NCBI GenBank assembly: GCA_021817045.1
Contig: JAKAWG010000030.1
Coordinates: forward strand, 1 to 51,741
Direction of reading: 5' to 3'
DNA from: Acidobacteriota bacterium
Lineage (GTDB): Bacteria > Acidobacteriota > Terriglobia > UBA7540
DNA length: 51,741 bases
Position 1 is the stretch's first letter; every line of letters starts with the position of its first letter. The translations under genes were made by a program, and so were the position numbers. Below the pieces are notes generated by a model. The model ran no database searches. It was not told the origin of the DNA and saw nothing but the letters and a program-made list of their open reading frames with translations. This document shows positions 1 to 9,279 of this stretch, in pieces.

Positions 1-70
1 GCGGCTCCAGCAGATCGACCAAGAATTGTTCCAAACGGGCTCGGCATTTCTCGATTTCGCTCTCGGTCAT
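1..70 (-). CDS. N-terminal fragment of an unidentified protein, cut by window edge
   Basis: An ATG at 70 opens a minus-strand frame that stays open to the window edge and gives 23 residues beginning MTESEIEKCRARLEQF. The peptide is charged and helical in character. It vaguely resembles the start of DDE transposases of the IS701/IS4 type, but this is only an impression. No clear Shine-Dalgarno is visible upstream, so the start is uncertain. Confidence 0.35.
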   Translation of the reverse strand, partial: MTESEIEKCRARLEQFLVDLLEP

Positions 71-297
71 GCACCGGAGCGTAGCACCCCTCGTGCACGA
101 GGTCAAGCATAACTTAACGTAGTAGTATTAGATGATCTCCGAATCTGGCTTGTCAGCGCGTATCGTTCATCCTGAGGAAACGCTTTCGAAATACTGAAGA
201 CCTGCATCGCTAATTGGTACACCTTCAGATCTCGAGTCCTCTCAAAACTCCCATTTCCCCCTCCGCTGCCTACTGCTTTCTGCCTACCGCCTTCTGC
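71..297. other. Intergenic, nothing recognised
   Basis: About 230 bases with no convincing coding frame. A short TCATCCTGAGG tract near 168-178 resembles the common dispersed repeats of this kind of genome. No promoter or terminator is clear. Confidence 0.4.
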
Positions 298-1653
298 TTA
301 CTGCCTCGTGGTGCCTGTCCCGACGTAGTGCTCGCGGACCTGGCTCGCGAGCTCTTCAAGCGTCCGACTCTTTTCCACCCGGTAAGCCTCGGGGGATTCA
401 AGTGACTGATATGGCGCGGGCAGGCGCGCAAGATTCGCCTGCGCGTGGGCGCGAATCTCGGCGAGAGGTGCGGGCGGCTTCATGCGCTTGCCATTTTTCA
501 TCACTGGTTCGAGCAGAGGAGTGCCGTCCGCATAGGTTTCTTCTACGCGTGCGAGCAGATCCCGCTCGTAAAGCCCGCCTGAAGAAAATCGGAAAATCTG
601 CTTGCGGCCGGGCGCGTACGCCTTGTGCTCACTGAACTTGGCTTTGTATTTCACCTGGCCCGCTTGCTCCATCTCTACCAGCTTGTAAACCACGTTAAGG
701 GCCGGCACGTCACGCGAAGTGGCAAGCTCGGTCCCGACGCCAAAATAGTCAATTGGTGCGCTAGCGGCGGCGAGTTTCTGCACCTTGTGTTCGTTCAGAT
801 CACCGCTCGCAACGATTTTGGTCTCCGTGAGTCCGGCTCGGTCCAGGATCTGTCGCACGCGGCGGCTTTGTTCGAGAAGGTTGCCGCTATCCAGGCGAAT
901 TCCGCGAATCTGCCGTCCAAGGCTTGCGGCCATTGCAGCGCCGGTCAACGCGTCGTAAGTGTCAATCAGCAAAATGGCGGTGTCGGGGAAGGATTCGAGG
1001 AGGGCTTCGAAGCTCTCGCGCTCGGAGGCAAATGCCTGCGTCCACGAATGGGCTGCCGTTCCCGCAAGCGGAACGCCGTAAAGAAAGCCGGCCAGAACGT
1101 TTGAGGTGGCCGCGCAACCGCCCACGTATGCCGCTCGCGCCGCACGCACGCCGGCTTCCGGCCCTTGCGCCCGCCGCGTGCCGAACTCCAACACGTCTTT
1201 GCCAGCGGCCGCTCGAACCGTGCGCGCGGCTTTCGTTGCCACCGAGGTCTCGAAGTTCAGGACCGATAGCAAATAAGTCTCGACGATCTGCGCCTCGGCG
1301 ATTGGCGCTGTGACCTGCAATAGTGGCTCTTCGGCGAAGACGACGGTTCCTTCCGGGATCGCCGAAACGTCGCCGGTGAAACGAAGTTTGGCAAGATAAT
1401 CGAAAAAGGCATCCGGGATGGAGCGGAACGCCGGTTGCCGCCGGAAAAATGCGATTTCCTCTTCTTCGAAGTGAAATTTCTCGAGATAATCAAGGGCGGA
1501 CTCGAGGCCGCACGCCAGCAAAAATCCCCGCTCGGGCGGCAGGGAACGAACGAACAGCTCAAACGTGGCGCGGGACGCGATCCGGTGCGTGAAGTATCCC
1601 GCCGCCATCGTCAGCTCGTAAAGATCGGTGAGAAGAGCTTCGAATTCCGCCAA
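298..1653 (-). CDS. pncB: Nicotinate phosphoribosyltransferase
   Basis: A 451-residue NAPRTase that converts nicotinate and PRPP to nicotinate mononucleotide in the cytoplasmic Preiss-Handler NAD salvage pathway. The protein opens with the family signature LLTDLYELTMAAGYF. The segment GTAAHSWTQAF supplies the conserved histidine (about residue 202) that is phosphorylated in the ATP-coupled cycle, and the IRLDSGNL and GVGTELATS segments match the phosphate-binding loops. Length is normal for the family. Translation starts at TTG (1653), directly preceded by a near-perfect Shine-Dalgarno AAGGAGGGTGA, which makes this non-ATG start convincing. The gene stands alone; the next genes upstream are divergent. 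Confidence 0.95.
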   Translation of the reverse strand: MAEFEALLTDLYELTMAAGYFTHRIASRATFELFVRSLPPERGFLLACGLESALDYLEKFHFEEEEIAFFRRQPAFRSIPDAFFDYLAKLRFTGDVSAIPEGTVVFAEEPLLQVTAPIAEAQIVETYLLSVLNFETSVATKAARTVRAAAGKDVLEFGTRRAQGPEAGVRAARAAYVGGCAATSNVLAGFLYGVPLAGTAAHSWTQAFASERESFEALLESFPDTAILLIDTYDALTGAAMAASLGRQIRGIRLDSGNLLEQSRRVRQILDRAGLTETKIVASGDLNEHKVQKLAAASAPIDYFGVGTELATSRDVPALNVVYKLVEMEQAGQVKYKAKFSEHKAYAPGRKQIFRFSSGGLYERDLLARVEETYADGTPLLEPVMKNGKRMKPPAPLAEIRAHAQANLARLPAPYQSLESPEAYRVEKSRTLEELASQVREHYVGTGTTRQ

Positions 1654-2532
1654 TCACCCTCCTTGTAATTTGGATGCGCTGGGGTACGAACCGTTTTCGC
1701 CTCGAGTATCGAAGCATGGGCCCGTTATCGTCAAGCCGACAGATCAAAACTGTATCCAAGAGCAAGGCAGCCATCTCGGCTCTCGCCCGAGAACTGAGAC
1801 ACTTTAACCCCACAACGGCGATACGACATGTGTAGTCCCTAGTACATGTCGATCCCGCCTTGACAGTCCTTCGTGGGATGTGTGCCATTAGGTAAACAGA
1901 ACCCCTCGCAATTTTGCTGCCCGGAGGTCTGGGGTGTCCCTCACGAATCCTGCGTGCCCAACAGCAATATCGTCGAGCCTCAGGGGCGTGCCAAGAAATC
2001 GGAACCGTAGTCTCTCAATCACTCCCGTCCCGCACCGGCGGGGCTCCCCTTCTTTCTAAAGAGGTACCGAGGGGGCGGTTCGGAGTGAAGGTACAACCGC
2101 TAGGCTAGCCACGCTTGCCGAAATTAGCGGGCGGTTTAGGCTCGTTAACCCATAAAAGTTAGTGAAAAAAACAACATTAGAATTTGCTTATGCAGAACGA
2201 ACCCAAAAGCGAAGCCAAGCTTTTCAGGTAAAAATGAGTTATATAGTTTAGAATCAAAAACTTATAAGGGGTAGCGCGAGACCCGATTTTATATAAGTTA
2301 TTGGTAATAAAACAGAAGCAGGAGCAGTTGGCGAATCTGAGGCCGAATTACATGGGCGTGAAGTGCGGGAGCTTGCCCCCGCTCCACGACACGCAGCCAA
2401 ACCGCGCTGCCAAACCGGCGATGAACTGCCGCACGCCGCCAAAGCTGCGCTGACGAGGCGAGGCCACAGCCGGACGACAGAGCGTTCAGTGTTACAATGC
2501 GGCCAAGGCGCCGAGGTTTTGTCTGTTCCGCC
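1654..2532. other. Long intergenic gap with repeat and AT-rich islet
   Basis: Divergent spacer of about 880 bases between pncB and tilS with no convincing gene. It holds a copy of a GTCCCGCACCGGCGGG dispersed repeat near 2024-2070, an AT-rich stretch about 2125-2330 that contrasts with the GC-rich surroundings, and a degenerate palindrome of the GCGGGAGC type at 2365-2382. The frames that stay open here look like antisense or random frames. Confidence 0.55.
2024..2070 (+). repeat. Dispersed repeat, copy 1 (GTCCCGCACCGGCGGG type)
   Basis: The block CACTCCCGTCCCGCACCGG followed by CGGGGCTCC and CTTCTTTCTAAAGAG matches the reverse complement of 10161-10206 with few differences. The GTCCCGCACCGGCGGG core can fold on itself. 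It is a non-coding dispersed repeat present here and in opposite orientation 8 kb away. Confidence 0.65.
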
Positions 2533-3981
2533 ATGCCGCGTTCTGAAAGGCTCTACGCTCGCTGGTGTCTGGAAATGCGCCGCTCCCGCCTGTTTGCTCC
2601 GGGCGAGCGCGTTGCCGCAGCTGTCTCGGGCGGCGTGGATTCCATGCTCCTTCTCGAATTCATGCGGGAATTCGCGCAGCAGAACGGCCTGGTCCTTTCC
2701 GTCGCGCACTTCAATCATCATCTCCGCGGCGCGGAATCGAATGCTGATGAGCGATTTGTCTCGGAGGTCGCAGAGCGGCTCGGCCTCCCTTATTTTGTCG
2801 GTCAGGCGGACGTGGGGCGAGTGGCGCGGGAAAAGCGCCAGAACCTGGAAGCGACAGCGCGTCGGCTGCGCTACCGGTTTTTCTACTCGCTGGTTCACCA
2901 AGGCAAAGTGGACAAGGTGGCCACGGCGCACACCGCAAACGATCAGGCGGAGACCGTCCTGCTGCGGCTGCTGCGAGGCGCTGGCGCGCGAGGGCTTGCG
3001 GGCATTTTCCCGGTTCTCGACGGTAAGGTGGTCCGGCCGTTCCTTGGCCTTGAGCGCGCGGAGATCGAAATTGAAGTTGCGCGGCGTGGCCTTCGCTTCC
3101 GCACCGACCCTTCGAACTTCGACCTGCGCTTTGCCCGCAACCGCATCCGCCGCGAGCTTATTCCTTGGCTTGAACGGGAGTTTAACCCGGGCGTCGTTTC
3201 CGGACTTGCGCAGTTCGCGGCGCTTTGCCGGGACGACGAGGCGTTTCTTGAACATCAAGCGCGGGAAATGGCTCAGCCTTGGCGGATCCGTCAGGAGAAT
3301 GAGGAACGCATCCCGGTTCGGGCTCTGGCTAATTTCCCGGTCGCCATCGAGCGGCGGGTACTTCGGCAGATGATCTTCGGCGCCAGCGAAGGGAAACGTT
3401 CGTGCGTCACCGCCGCTCAGGTGGAAGCGCTGCGTGCGCTGGCGGCACGGGGCCAGAGCGGCAAAAGCGTCCTTCTGCCAGGCGGTCTGGAAGCGAGGCG
3501 GGAGTTTGCGTGGCTCACGGTGGCACCCTGCCGCCCGGGGTTCGGAAGAAGCGATTTCGCGATCCCCATCCAGCCGCCAGCCGAGGTTGCCGTGCCTGGA
3601 TCAGCGCTAAGGCTTCGGTTCGCAATTGTCGAAAATCTTCCTGGTAGCAATACCGAAAAGAAGTATAATCAAAATGAGGCCGTTTACGTTGATTTTGAAA
3701 AGCTCTCCGGCCCTTTGCTGTTGCGGAATTGGCGCGCCGGTGACCGGTACGTGCCCGCTGGAAGCCACAAGGTTCGCAAGTTGAAGGAATTGCTGTCGGA
3801 ACGCAGAGTCCCTCGCGCTCAACGCAGGCTCTGGCCGGTCCTCGCGAGCGGCGAGAAAGTTCTCTGGGCTTGCCATTTCCCCCCGTCAACGGTCGTGCTA
3901 CCCACCGCGGCTTCTCGCCTCCTGTTACGGATTGAGGAGCAACCGGCCGCAGCCGCCTCAGCGCCCCCGGAGGAGGGGTGA
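2533..3981 (+). CDS. tilS: tRNA(Ile)-lysidine synthetase
   Basis: TilS modifies C34 of the CAU-anticodon tRNA(Ile) to lysidine using ATP and lysine, which switches codon reading from AUG to AUA. The N-terminal PP-loop motif SGGVDS lies at about residues 32-37. It is followed by the HFNHHLRG motif and the AHTANDQAET motif, both typical of TilS. The remaining length (482 residues from this start) covers the substrate-binding and C-terminal domains, with LLRNWRAGDRY near the end. I chose ATG 2533 over the in-frame start at 2497 because it lies closer to the PP-loop domain. The gene overlaps the HPRT-like gene by a GTGA, so translation is probably coupled. Confidence 0.93.
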   Translation: MPRSERLYARWCLEMRRSRLFAPGERVAAAVSGGVDSMLLLEFMREFAQQNGLVLSVAHFNHHLRGAESNADERFVSEVAERLGLPYFVGQADVGRVAREKRQNLEATARRLRYRFFYSLVHQGKVDKVATAHTANDQAETVLLRLLRGAGARGLAGIFPVLDGKVVRPFLGLERAEIEIEVARRGLRFRTDPSNFDLRFARNRIRRELIPWLEREFNPGVVSGLAQFAALCRDDEAFLEHQAREMAQPWRIRQENEERIPVRALANFPVAIERRVLRQMIFGASEGKRSCVTAAQVEALRALAARGQSGKSVLLPGGLEARREFAWLTVAPCRPGFGRSDFAIPIQPPAEVAVPGSALRLRFAIVENLPGSNTEKKYNQNEAVYVDFEKLSGPLLLRNWRAGDRYVPAGSHKVRKLKELLSERRVPRAQRRLWPVLASGEKVLWACHFPPSTVVLPTAASRLLLRIEEQPAAAASAPPEEG

Positions 3982-4565
3982 CCGTTCGCGAGCAAAGGTC
4001 CAAGTCCGGGTCAGAACCGGCTAATGACGCACGATTGCGGGTGGCTTTTAGTGAGGAGCGCATCAGGCTACGCGTGGCGACGATGGCCCACCGTATCAAT
4101 CGCGACTACTCTGGGCGCACGGTGCATTTGGTCGGGCTGCTCGAAAACAGCTTTGTATTTGTGTCAGACCTGGTTCGCCAACTCCGCTGCGATGTCACGT
4201 GCCATTTTCTAAGCGCTGAAACCCATGACCGGTGCTTGCACGGCGTTCCCGTTCGGCAGATCAGGTACACGCCGGAGCTAAACCTGCGGGGCCTGCACGT
4301 GCTTATGGTAGACGGAGTTTTGGAAACGGGCGTCACATGGGACTTCTTGCTCCGGTCCATTGAAGGGCAGTGCCCGGCCTCGGTGCGGACGGCAGCGCTG
4401 ATCGAAAAGATCGGCGACAAGAAGGTGGGCTTGAGCCTGGACTACGTGGGCTTCAGGACGACCAAGAAGAGCTTTCTGGTCGGCTACGGGCTGGGCTGGT
4501 CGGGGCGTTACCAGAACTTGCCCTACCTGGCGATGATCGGGGAGGCGGGAGCAAACAAACGGTAG
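3978..4565 (+). CDS. hpt: Hypoxanthine phosphoribosyltransferase homologue with altered active site
   Basis: A 195-residue member of the type I phosphoribosyltransferase fold, placed as in many bacteria between tilS and ftsH. The overall family pattern is clear (LVGLLENSFVFVSDL, VLMVDGVLETGVTW, FLVGYGLGW, RYQNLPY), but the catalytic positions differ from known HPRTs. The PRPP loop normally EDIIDTG reads DGVLETG (residues 112-118). The LKG/LRG loop reads LEN (about 55-57). The GLDY/GIDY metal-contact Asp is Gly173. The Arg of YRxLPY is Gln179. Normal HPRTs make IMP and GMP from hypoxanthine or guanine and PRPP; these changes make that activity doubtful here. In Bacillus subtilis TilS and HprT have been reported to act together as an activator of ftsH, so a regulatory role is conceivable. 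It starts at GTG inside the tilS stop. Confidence 0.8.
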   Translation: MTVREQRSKSGSEPANDARLRVAFSEERIRLRVATMAHRINRDYSGRTVHLVGLLENSFVFVSDLVRQLRCDVTCHFLSAETHDRCLHGVPVRQIRYTPELNLRGLHVLMVDGVLETGVTWDFLLRSIEGQCPASVRTAALIEKIGDKKVGLSLDYVGFRTTKKSFLVGYGLGWSGRYQNLPYLAMIGEAGANKR

Positions 4566-4611
4566 CGCCGACCTTGAGGTCGGCAGGTGCCGGGCTCAAG
4601 CCCGGCGCTAC
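4562..4611. repeat. Three-way-junction palindromic repeat overlapping the hpt stop codon
   Basis: The outer stem GTAGCGCC (4562-4569) pairs with GGCGCTAC (4604-4611). Inside are two perfect hairpins, GCCGACCTTGAGGTCGGC and GCCGGGCTCAAGCCCGGC. The TAG stop of the HPRT-like gene lies within the outer stem. It is probably a REP-like dispersed element; it may also act as an mRNA structure between hpt and ftsH. Confidence 0.75.
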
Positions 4612-4767
4612 AAGGTTCTTGGCAGCGGAGTGTTTGTCGCGCTGTTGCGATGAGCTTGCCGGGAGCATCATAAAGACAGGGGGAAAGTGATCGGTACGGC
4701 GGGAGAAGCTGCGTGACAGGGTGACGCGAATTATGGCAGCAGCCGGATGGTGCCGGGAGGTGGTTTG

Positions 4768-6675
4768 GTGAACTCAACGGTTAAGAACATCATATTTTGG
4801 GTCGTGATGGTCGCGACGGCTCTGTTGCTCTGGGCGGTGGTCCGGTCGAGCACGAGCCAGAAGCCGCAGCAGCTTTCTTTCACTCAGTTCAACGACGAAA
4901 TCCAGAAGGGTGACATCAAGCAGGTTACGATCAGCGGCGTGGAAGCGACCGGCGTTAAAAAAGACAACAGCAAATTCAAGACCATCATCCCTTCCAACTA
5001 TCCCGACCTTTACAAGCAGCTCCAAGCCAAGGGCGTCAACGTCACGATTAAGGACACTTCGAGCAGTGACTGGCTTTCCTGGATTGGCAATGGCCTGCTC
5101 CCCCTCATTATCCTGGTCGGCATCTGGATTTTCTTCATGCGACAGATGCAGAGTGGCGGCAACAAAGCGCTTTCATTCGGCAAGAGCCGGGCGAGACTGC
5201 TTTCGAGCCAGCAGAAGAAGGTGACGTTCAAGGACGTCGCGGGTGTTGAAGAAGCGAAAGACGAGCTGCACGAGATCATCGACTTTCTCCGCGAGCCGCA
5301 AAAATTCCAGAAGCTTGGCGGGCGGATCCCGAAGGGCGTCCTGCTGGTAGGGCCGCCGGGCACGGGCAAGACGTTGCTCGCCCGAGCCATTGCCGGTGAA
5401 GCGAATGTACCTTTTTTTTCCATCTCGGGTTCTGACTTCGTAGAGATGTTTGTCGGAGTGGGTGCTTCGCGCGTGCGCGACCTTTTCGAGCAGGGTAAAA
5501 AGAACGCTCCCTGCATCATCTTCATCGACGAAATCGATGCCGTGGGCCGGCATCGTGGCGCCGGTCTGGGCGGCGGGCACGACGAGCGCGAGCAGACGCT
5601 CAATCAACTGCTCGTCGAAATGGACGGATTCGAATCGAATGAAGGCGTCATCCTGATTGCCGCCAGCAACCGGCCGGACGTTCTCGATCCAGCTCTGCTA
5701 CGACCCGGACGCTTTGACCGCCGCATTGTGGTGCCGCGGCCGGACGTGGGCGGGCGCGAGGGTATCCTGAAGGTTCATACCAAGAAAATTCCCCTTAGCG
5801 AGGACGTGGAAATCTCTCTTCTGGCGCGCGGTACCCCCGGCTTTTCCGGCGCCGACCTCGCCAATCTGGTTAACGAGGCAGCCTTGCTGGCCGCCCGCGA
5901 AAACCGCAAGCAGGTGGCGATGATCGACTTCGAAGCGGCCAAAGATAAGGTGCTGATGGGCACCGCGCGGAAGTCTCTGATTCTCTCCGACGAGGAGAAA
6001 AAGAATACAGCCTATCACGAGGCTGGCCACGCGTTAGTCGCGCTCATCGTGCCGCACGCCGACCCGCTTCACAAAGTTACCATCATCCCCCGCGGCATGG
6101 CACTTGGTGTCACGATGCAGTTGCCGACCGACGACAAGCACACCTATACCCGGGACTACCTCGAGTCTCAGCTTGCCATCATGATGGGAGGCCGGGTGGC
6201 CGAGGAGTTGTTCCTGAATCACGTTACGACCGGCGCCGGCAACGACATCGAGCAGGCTACGGAACTGGCTCGCAAGATGGTGTGCGAGTATGGCATGTCG
6301 GACCTCGGCCCGCTCGCCTATGGCAAGAACCAGCAGGAAATCTTCCTTGGCCGCGATCTGGCGACGCAGCGCGACTTTAGCGAGGATACGGCCATTAAGA
6401 TCGACCTGGAAGTGAAGAAGTTTGTGATGACCGGTTACCAGCGCGCCAAAGACATCCTTTCCGCCCACCGCGACGCGATGGCACGCACTGCGGAAGCCCT
6501 TCTGGTGTACGAAGTGCTTGAAGCCAACGAAGCCAAGATGCTGCTGGAGGGCAAACCTCTGCCGGAGCGCCAGAAACCGGCAGCATCGCCGCCCGCCGCG
6601 CCGGAGACGACGCAGGTGCTGAAGCCTCAAATTGCGCCTGGCGTTCCCAGCCGCGAGCGTCCGCAGCCGGCGTGA
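4768..6675 (+). CDS. ftsH: ATP-dependent zinc metalloprotease FtsH (copy 1)
   Basis: A membrane-anchored AAA+ protease that degrades misfolded membrane proteins and regulatory substrates. From the GTG at 4768 the protein is 635 residues. It has transmembrane segment 1 at about 5-25, a periplasmic domain, transmembrane segment 2 at about 108-125, and the AAA module with Walker A GPPGTGKT (about 195-202), Walker [11 protein letters not shown] and the arginine-finger region RPGRFDR. The zinc site is HEAGH at about 417-421, with the third ligand region [11 protein letters not shown]. The C-terminal tail is proline-rich. GTG 4768 is preferred to ATG 4747 because GGGAGG sits just upstream of it and most FtsH proteins begin MNSTVK. 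The gene is third in the tilS-hpt-ftsH cluster. Confidence 0.95.
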   Translation: MNSTVKNIIFWVVMVATALLLWAVVRSSTSQKPQQLSFTQFNDEIQKGDIKQVTISGVEATGVKKDNSKFKTIIPSNYPDLYKQLQAKGVNVTIKDTSSSDWLSWIGNGLLPLIILVGIWIFFMRQMQSGGNKALSFGKSRARLLSSQQKKVTFKDVAGVEEAKDELHEIIDFLREPQKFQKLGGRIPKGVLLVGPPGTGKTLLARAIAGEANVPFFSISGSDFVEMFVGVGASRVRDLFEQGKKNAPCIIFIDEIDAVGRHRGAGLGGGHDEREQTLNQLLVEMDGFESNEGVILIAASNRPDVLDPALLRPGRFDRRIVVPRPDVGGREGILKVHTKKIPLSEDVEISLLARGTPGFSGADLANLVNEAALLAARENRKQVAMIDFEAAKDKVLMGTARKSLILSDEEKKNTAYHEAGHALVALIVPHADPLHKVTIIPRGMALGVTMQLPTDDKHTYTRDYLESQLAIMMGGRVAEELFLNHVTTGAGNDIEQATELARKMVCEYGMSDLGPLAYGKNQQEIFLGRDLATQRDFSEDTAIKIDLEVKKFVMTGYQRAKDILSAHRDAMARTAEALLVYEVLEANEAKMLLEGKPLPERQKPAASPPAAPETTQVLKPQIAPGVPSRERPQPA

Positions 6676-6712
6676 ACCCTTCTTTCTTTTCGTTCTTCAC
6701 AAGGAGCTTTCT

Positions 6713-7450
6713 GTGGCCCAGCATATGACGAAGAAGGAACTGAAGCAGGACCCGTTCCTCTCCGTTTATTACGATGACATCGTTGAGTTCGCCCAGCAGC
6801 ATTACGCCAAGCTGATTGTTGCCGTGGTGGTCATCGCCGCGGCGGTCGTGGCGGCAGTCTCCTGGAAGAGCTACCAGCGGCGGCAGGAGTTGGCGGCCAA
6901 CGCACAGTTGGGCGCTGCTTTGACCACGTTTCATGCTTACGTCGGCTCGGCTTCGCCGGATGCCCTTGGACCCGGCGCGCAAACCTTCGCTACGGCGGAA
7001 GCGAAGTACAAGGCTGCACTTAAGGCTTTCAGCGGCGTGGCCGCCCGGTACCCCCGGCAAAAGGCGGGTGAGATTGCGCTTTACCATGCGGGCGTGTGCG
7101 AGGCTTTTCTTGACCGACGCGACGCGGCTCTCAAAACTCTCCGGCAGGCGGCGTCTGTTCCGGACCCGGAAATTGCATCCCTGGCGCGCTTCGCGTTAGC
7201 CGATGAGCTGGCCCGTGCGGGCAGGCTTCCGGAAGCGAAAAATATCTTCTTGGCCCTTGCCAATCATCCCACCCGAACTGTTCCGTCAGCCACAGCTTGG
7301 CTGGCGCTCGCGGATGCCGAGCGTGGCACCGATCCCGCTGCCGCCAGACAGATTTACGCGCGCGTCAGCAAGCAGATGGGTTCGGACCCCTATCTGGCAG
7401 AAATCCTCAAGGAAAAATTGGCGGCTCTCCCTGCGCAGCCCGGCAAATGA
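6713..7450 (+). CDS. TPR-like membrane-anchored protein (YfgM-type)
   Basis: A 245-residue protein with a cytoplasmic N-terminus (KKELKQDPFLSVYYDDIVEF), one transmembrane helix at about residues 32-52 (LIVAVVVIAAAVVAAVSW) and a soluble tetratricopeptide-like domain (FSGVAARYP, EIALYHAGVCEA, LARFALADELARAG). This layout matches YfgM-like TPR proteins, which in other bacteria sit near the Sec translocon and periplasmic chaperones. The GTG at 6713 is chosen because AAGGAG lies six bases upstream; an open frame runs further upstream but overlaps the end of ftsH. It follows ftsH by under 40 bases, so co-transcription is likely. Confidence 0.75.
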   Translation: MAQHMTKKELKQDPFLSVYYDDIVEFAQQHYAKLIVAVVVIAAAVVAAVSWKSYQRRQELAANAQLGAALTTFHAYVGSASPDALGPGAQTFATAEAKYKAALKAFSGVAARYPRQKAGEIALYHAGVCEAFLDRRDAALKTLRQAASVPDPEIASLARFALADELARAGRLPEAKNIFLALANHPTRTVPSATAWLALADAERGTDPAAARQIYARVSKQMGSDPYLAEILKEKLAALPAQPGK

Positions 7451-7495
7451 GGCGGGTGAGGTCGCGAGTCGTAAATTCGCTGCGAAATCCAATTA

Positions 7496-7590
7496 TCATT
7501 CCGAGCGCAGCGAGGAAGCTGCTAGTGATCGGGTCATCGAAAACAAAGCAGATGCCTCGCGCCGATCAAAAACATCGACCCTCGGAATGA
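7496..7590. repeat. Dispersed palindromic repeat (TCATTCCGAG type)
   Basis: The ends TCATTCCGAG (7496-7505) and CTCGGAATGA (7581-7590) are perfect inverted repeats around a variable centre. This TCATTCCGAGCGCAGCGAGG motif is a common dispersed element in environmental bacterial genomes. It separates the YfgM-like gene from the ETF-QO gene. Confidence 0.65.
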
Positions 7591-7608
7591 CCGTGGCCCG
7601 TCGGTGGC

Positions 7609-9279
7609 ATGGAAACGCGAGATCGCGACACGCTTGAAGCGGACGTCCTCATCGTAGGCGCAGGACCAGCCGGCCTCAGTTGCGCGCTGCGCCTGGCTCA
7701 GCTATGTCAGGAGCGCCCACGAGACGGGCTTCCGCTGAAGCCTGAAAACATCTTCGTACTGGAAAAGGCGGCGGAGCCAGGAGCGCACTGCCTTTCCGGT
7801 GCGCTGCTGGACCCCGTCGCGCTCGCCGAGCTTCTCCCGGATTTCGCCAGGCACGGCGCGCCACTCGATACTCCGGTTACAAGCGATGCTGTATGCTATC
7901 TCACGCCGCGGCGCCGGCTGAAATTGCCCTTCACCCCGCGCTTTCTCTGCAACCGTGGGAATTACATCATCTCGCTCAACAGGTTTGTCAAATGGCTGGC
8001 CGGCGAAGTTGAGCGTGCCGGGGTTAGTCTGTTCCCTGGATTTTCCGGTGCGGAAGTGCTGTACGAGAATGGGCGGGTGACCGGTGTGCGCCTGGGAGAC
8101 AAAGGGATTGATCGCGGCGGACAGCGAAAGCCCAATTTTCAGCCCGGCTACGATCTTCGTGCCAAGATCACGGTCTTTGCCGAAGGAACGCGTGGCGCGC
8201 TGACGAAGCAGCTCGTTCAGCGCTTCAGCTTGGACCGCGATTCGAATTCGCCGGCGTATTCTTTAGGTCTTAAGGAACTGTGGGAAATTCCTCCCGGACG
8301 GCTCGATGCCGGCCAAGTGATTCACACCGCGGGCTGGCCGCTCACGAAGGACGTATTCGGCGGAGGGTTTCTCTACGCGGCCTCTGCGTCGCACCTGGCG
8401 CTGGGCTTGGTCACCGGGCTAGCTTACGGCGATCCGAAGTTCGATCCACACCGCGCCTTTCAGCGCTGGAAAACTCATCCTTGGCTCCAGAGTCTCCTTT
8501 CCGGCGCGCAGATGCTCCGCTATGGCGCCAAGGCAATTCCCGAGGGCGGGTATTTTTCCATCCCGGGAACCGCAACGGACGGCGCGTTGATTATTGGCGA
8601 TGCCGCCGGATTCCTGAATTCCCAGCGATTGAAAGGGATTCACCTGGCCATGAAGACGGGGCTACTTGCCGCCGAGACTGCCTTTGAAGCGCTTGAAAAG
8701 CAGGATCTCTCTATCCGGCAACTCGGCCGCTTCGAGCAAGCGTGGCAGACTAGTTGGGTGGGCAGAGAACTGTGGGGGGTTCGGAATTACCATCAAGCGT
8801 TCGAACGTGGGCTTGTGCGAGGCGCGCTTCACGCGACGGCGCAGTTTGCAACGGGAGGCCGCGGGCTACACGCGCGGTACGGTTCAATTCCCGATCATTT
8901 GCACATGCTCAGGCTCAACGAGCATATCCTTTCTCCTTTGTCCAGCTTCAAGCCTGACGGCCGTCTGACGTTTGACAAGCTTGCGGACGTTTACCATTCG
9001 GGAACTCAGCACGAGGAAGACCAGCCGCCGCACCTGAAGATTGCCGACTTGAATATTTGCAACACCCGCTGCGTGCGGGAGTACGGCAACCCGTGCCAGC
9101 ATTTTTGTCCGGCAGGCGTTTACGAGATGGATGAGAACCCGGACGGCTCTGGCAAGCAACTGAAACTGAACCCGTCCAATTGCGTACACTGCAAGACTTG
9201 TGACATCGAAGACCCCTACCAGATCATCACCTGGGTCTGTCCTGAGGGCGGCGGAGGGCCGCGCTACGAGGGGATGTGA
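7609..9279 (+). CDS. Electron-transfer flavoprotein:ubiquinone oxidoreductase
   Basis: A 556-residue ETF dehydrogenase that passes electrons from electron-transfer flavoprotein (fed by fatty-acid and amino-acid dehydrogenases) to the membrane quinone pool. The N-terminus holds the FAD Rossmann motif VGAGPAGLSCA at about 16-26. The middle carries the substrate/quinone domain and a second FAD contact (GALIIGDAAGFLN). The C-terminus has the 4Fe-4S ligands in CQHFCPAGVY and NCVHCKTCDIEDP, ending with the family-typical WVCPEGGGGPRYEGM. Length matches the family. No etfAB genes are in the window. The next gene starts within its stop codon. Confidence 0.92.
   Translation: METRDRDTLEADVLIVGAGPAGLSCALRLAQLCQERPRDGLPLKPENIFVLEKAAEPGAHCLSGALLDPVALAELLPDFARHGAPLDTPVTSDAVCYLTPRRRLKLPFTPRFLCNRGNYIISLNRFVKWLAGEVERAGVSLFPGFSGAEVLYENGRVTGVRLGDKGIDRGGQRKPNFQPGYDLRAKITVFAEGTRGALTKQLVQRFSLDRDSNSPAYSLGLKELWEIPPGRLDAGQVIHTAGWPLTKDVFGGGFLYAASASHLALGLVTGLAYGDPKFDPHRAFQRWKTHPWLQSLLSGAQMLRYGAKAIPEGGYFSIPGTATDGALIIGDAAGFLNSQRLKGIHLAMKTGLLAAETAFEALEKQDLSIRQLGRFEQAWQTSWVGRELWGVRNYHQAFERGLVRGALHATAQFATGGRGLHARYGSIPDHLHMLRLNEHILSPLSSFKPDGRLTFDKLADVYHSGTQHEEDQPPHLKIADLNICNTRCVREYGNPCQHFCPAGVYEMDENPDGSGKQLKLNPSNCVHCKTCDIEDPYQIITWVCPEGGGGPRYEGM

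Noticed and set aside
2254..3258. Long minus-strand frame opposite tilS
   Set aside because: It is antisense to a conserved gene, has a skewed Arg/Pro-rich composition and no family features.
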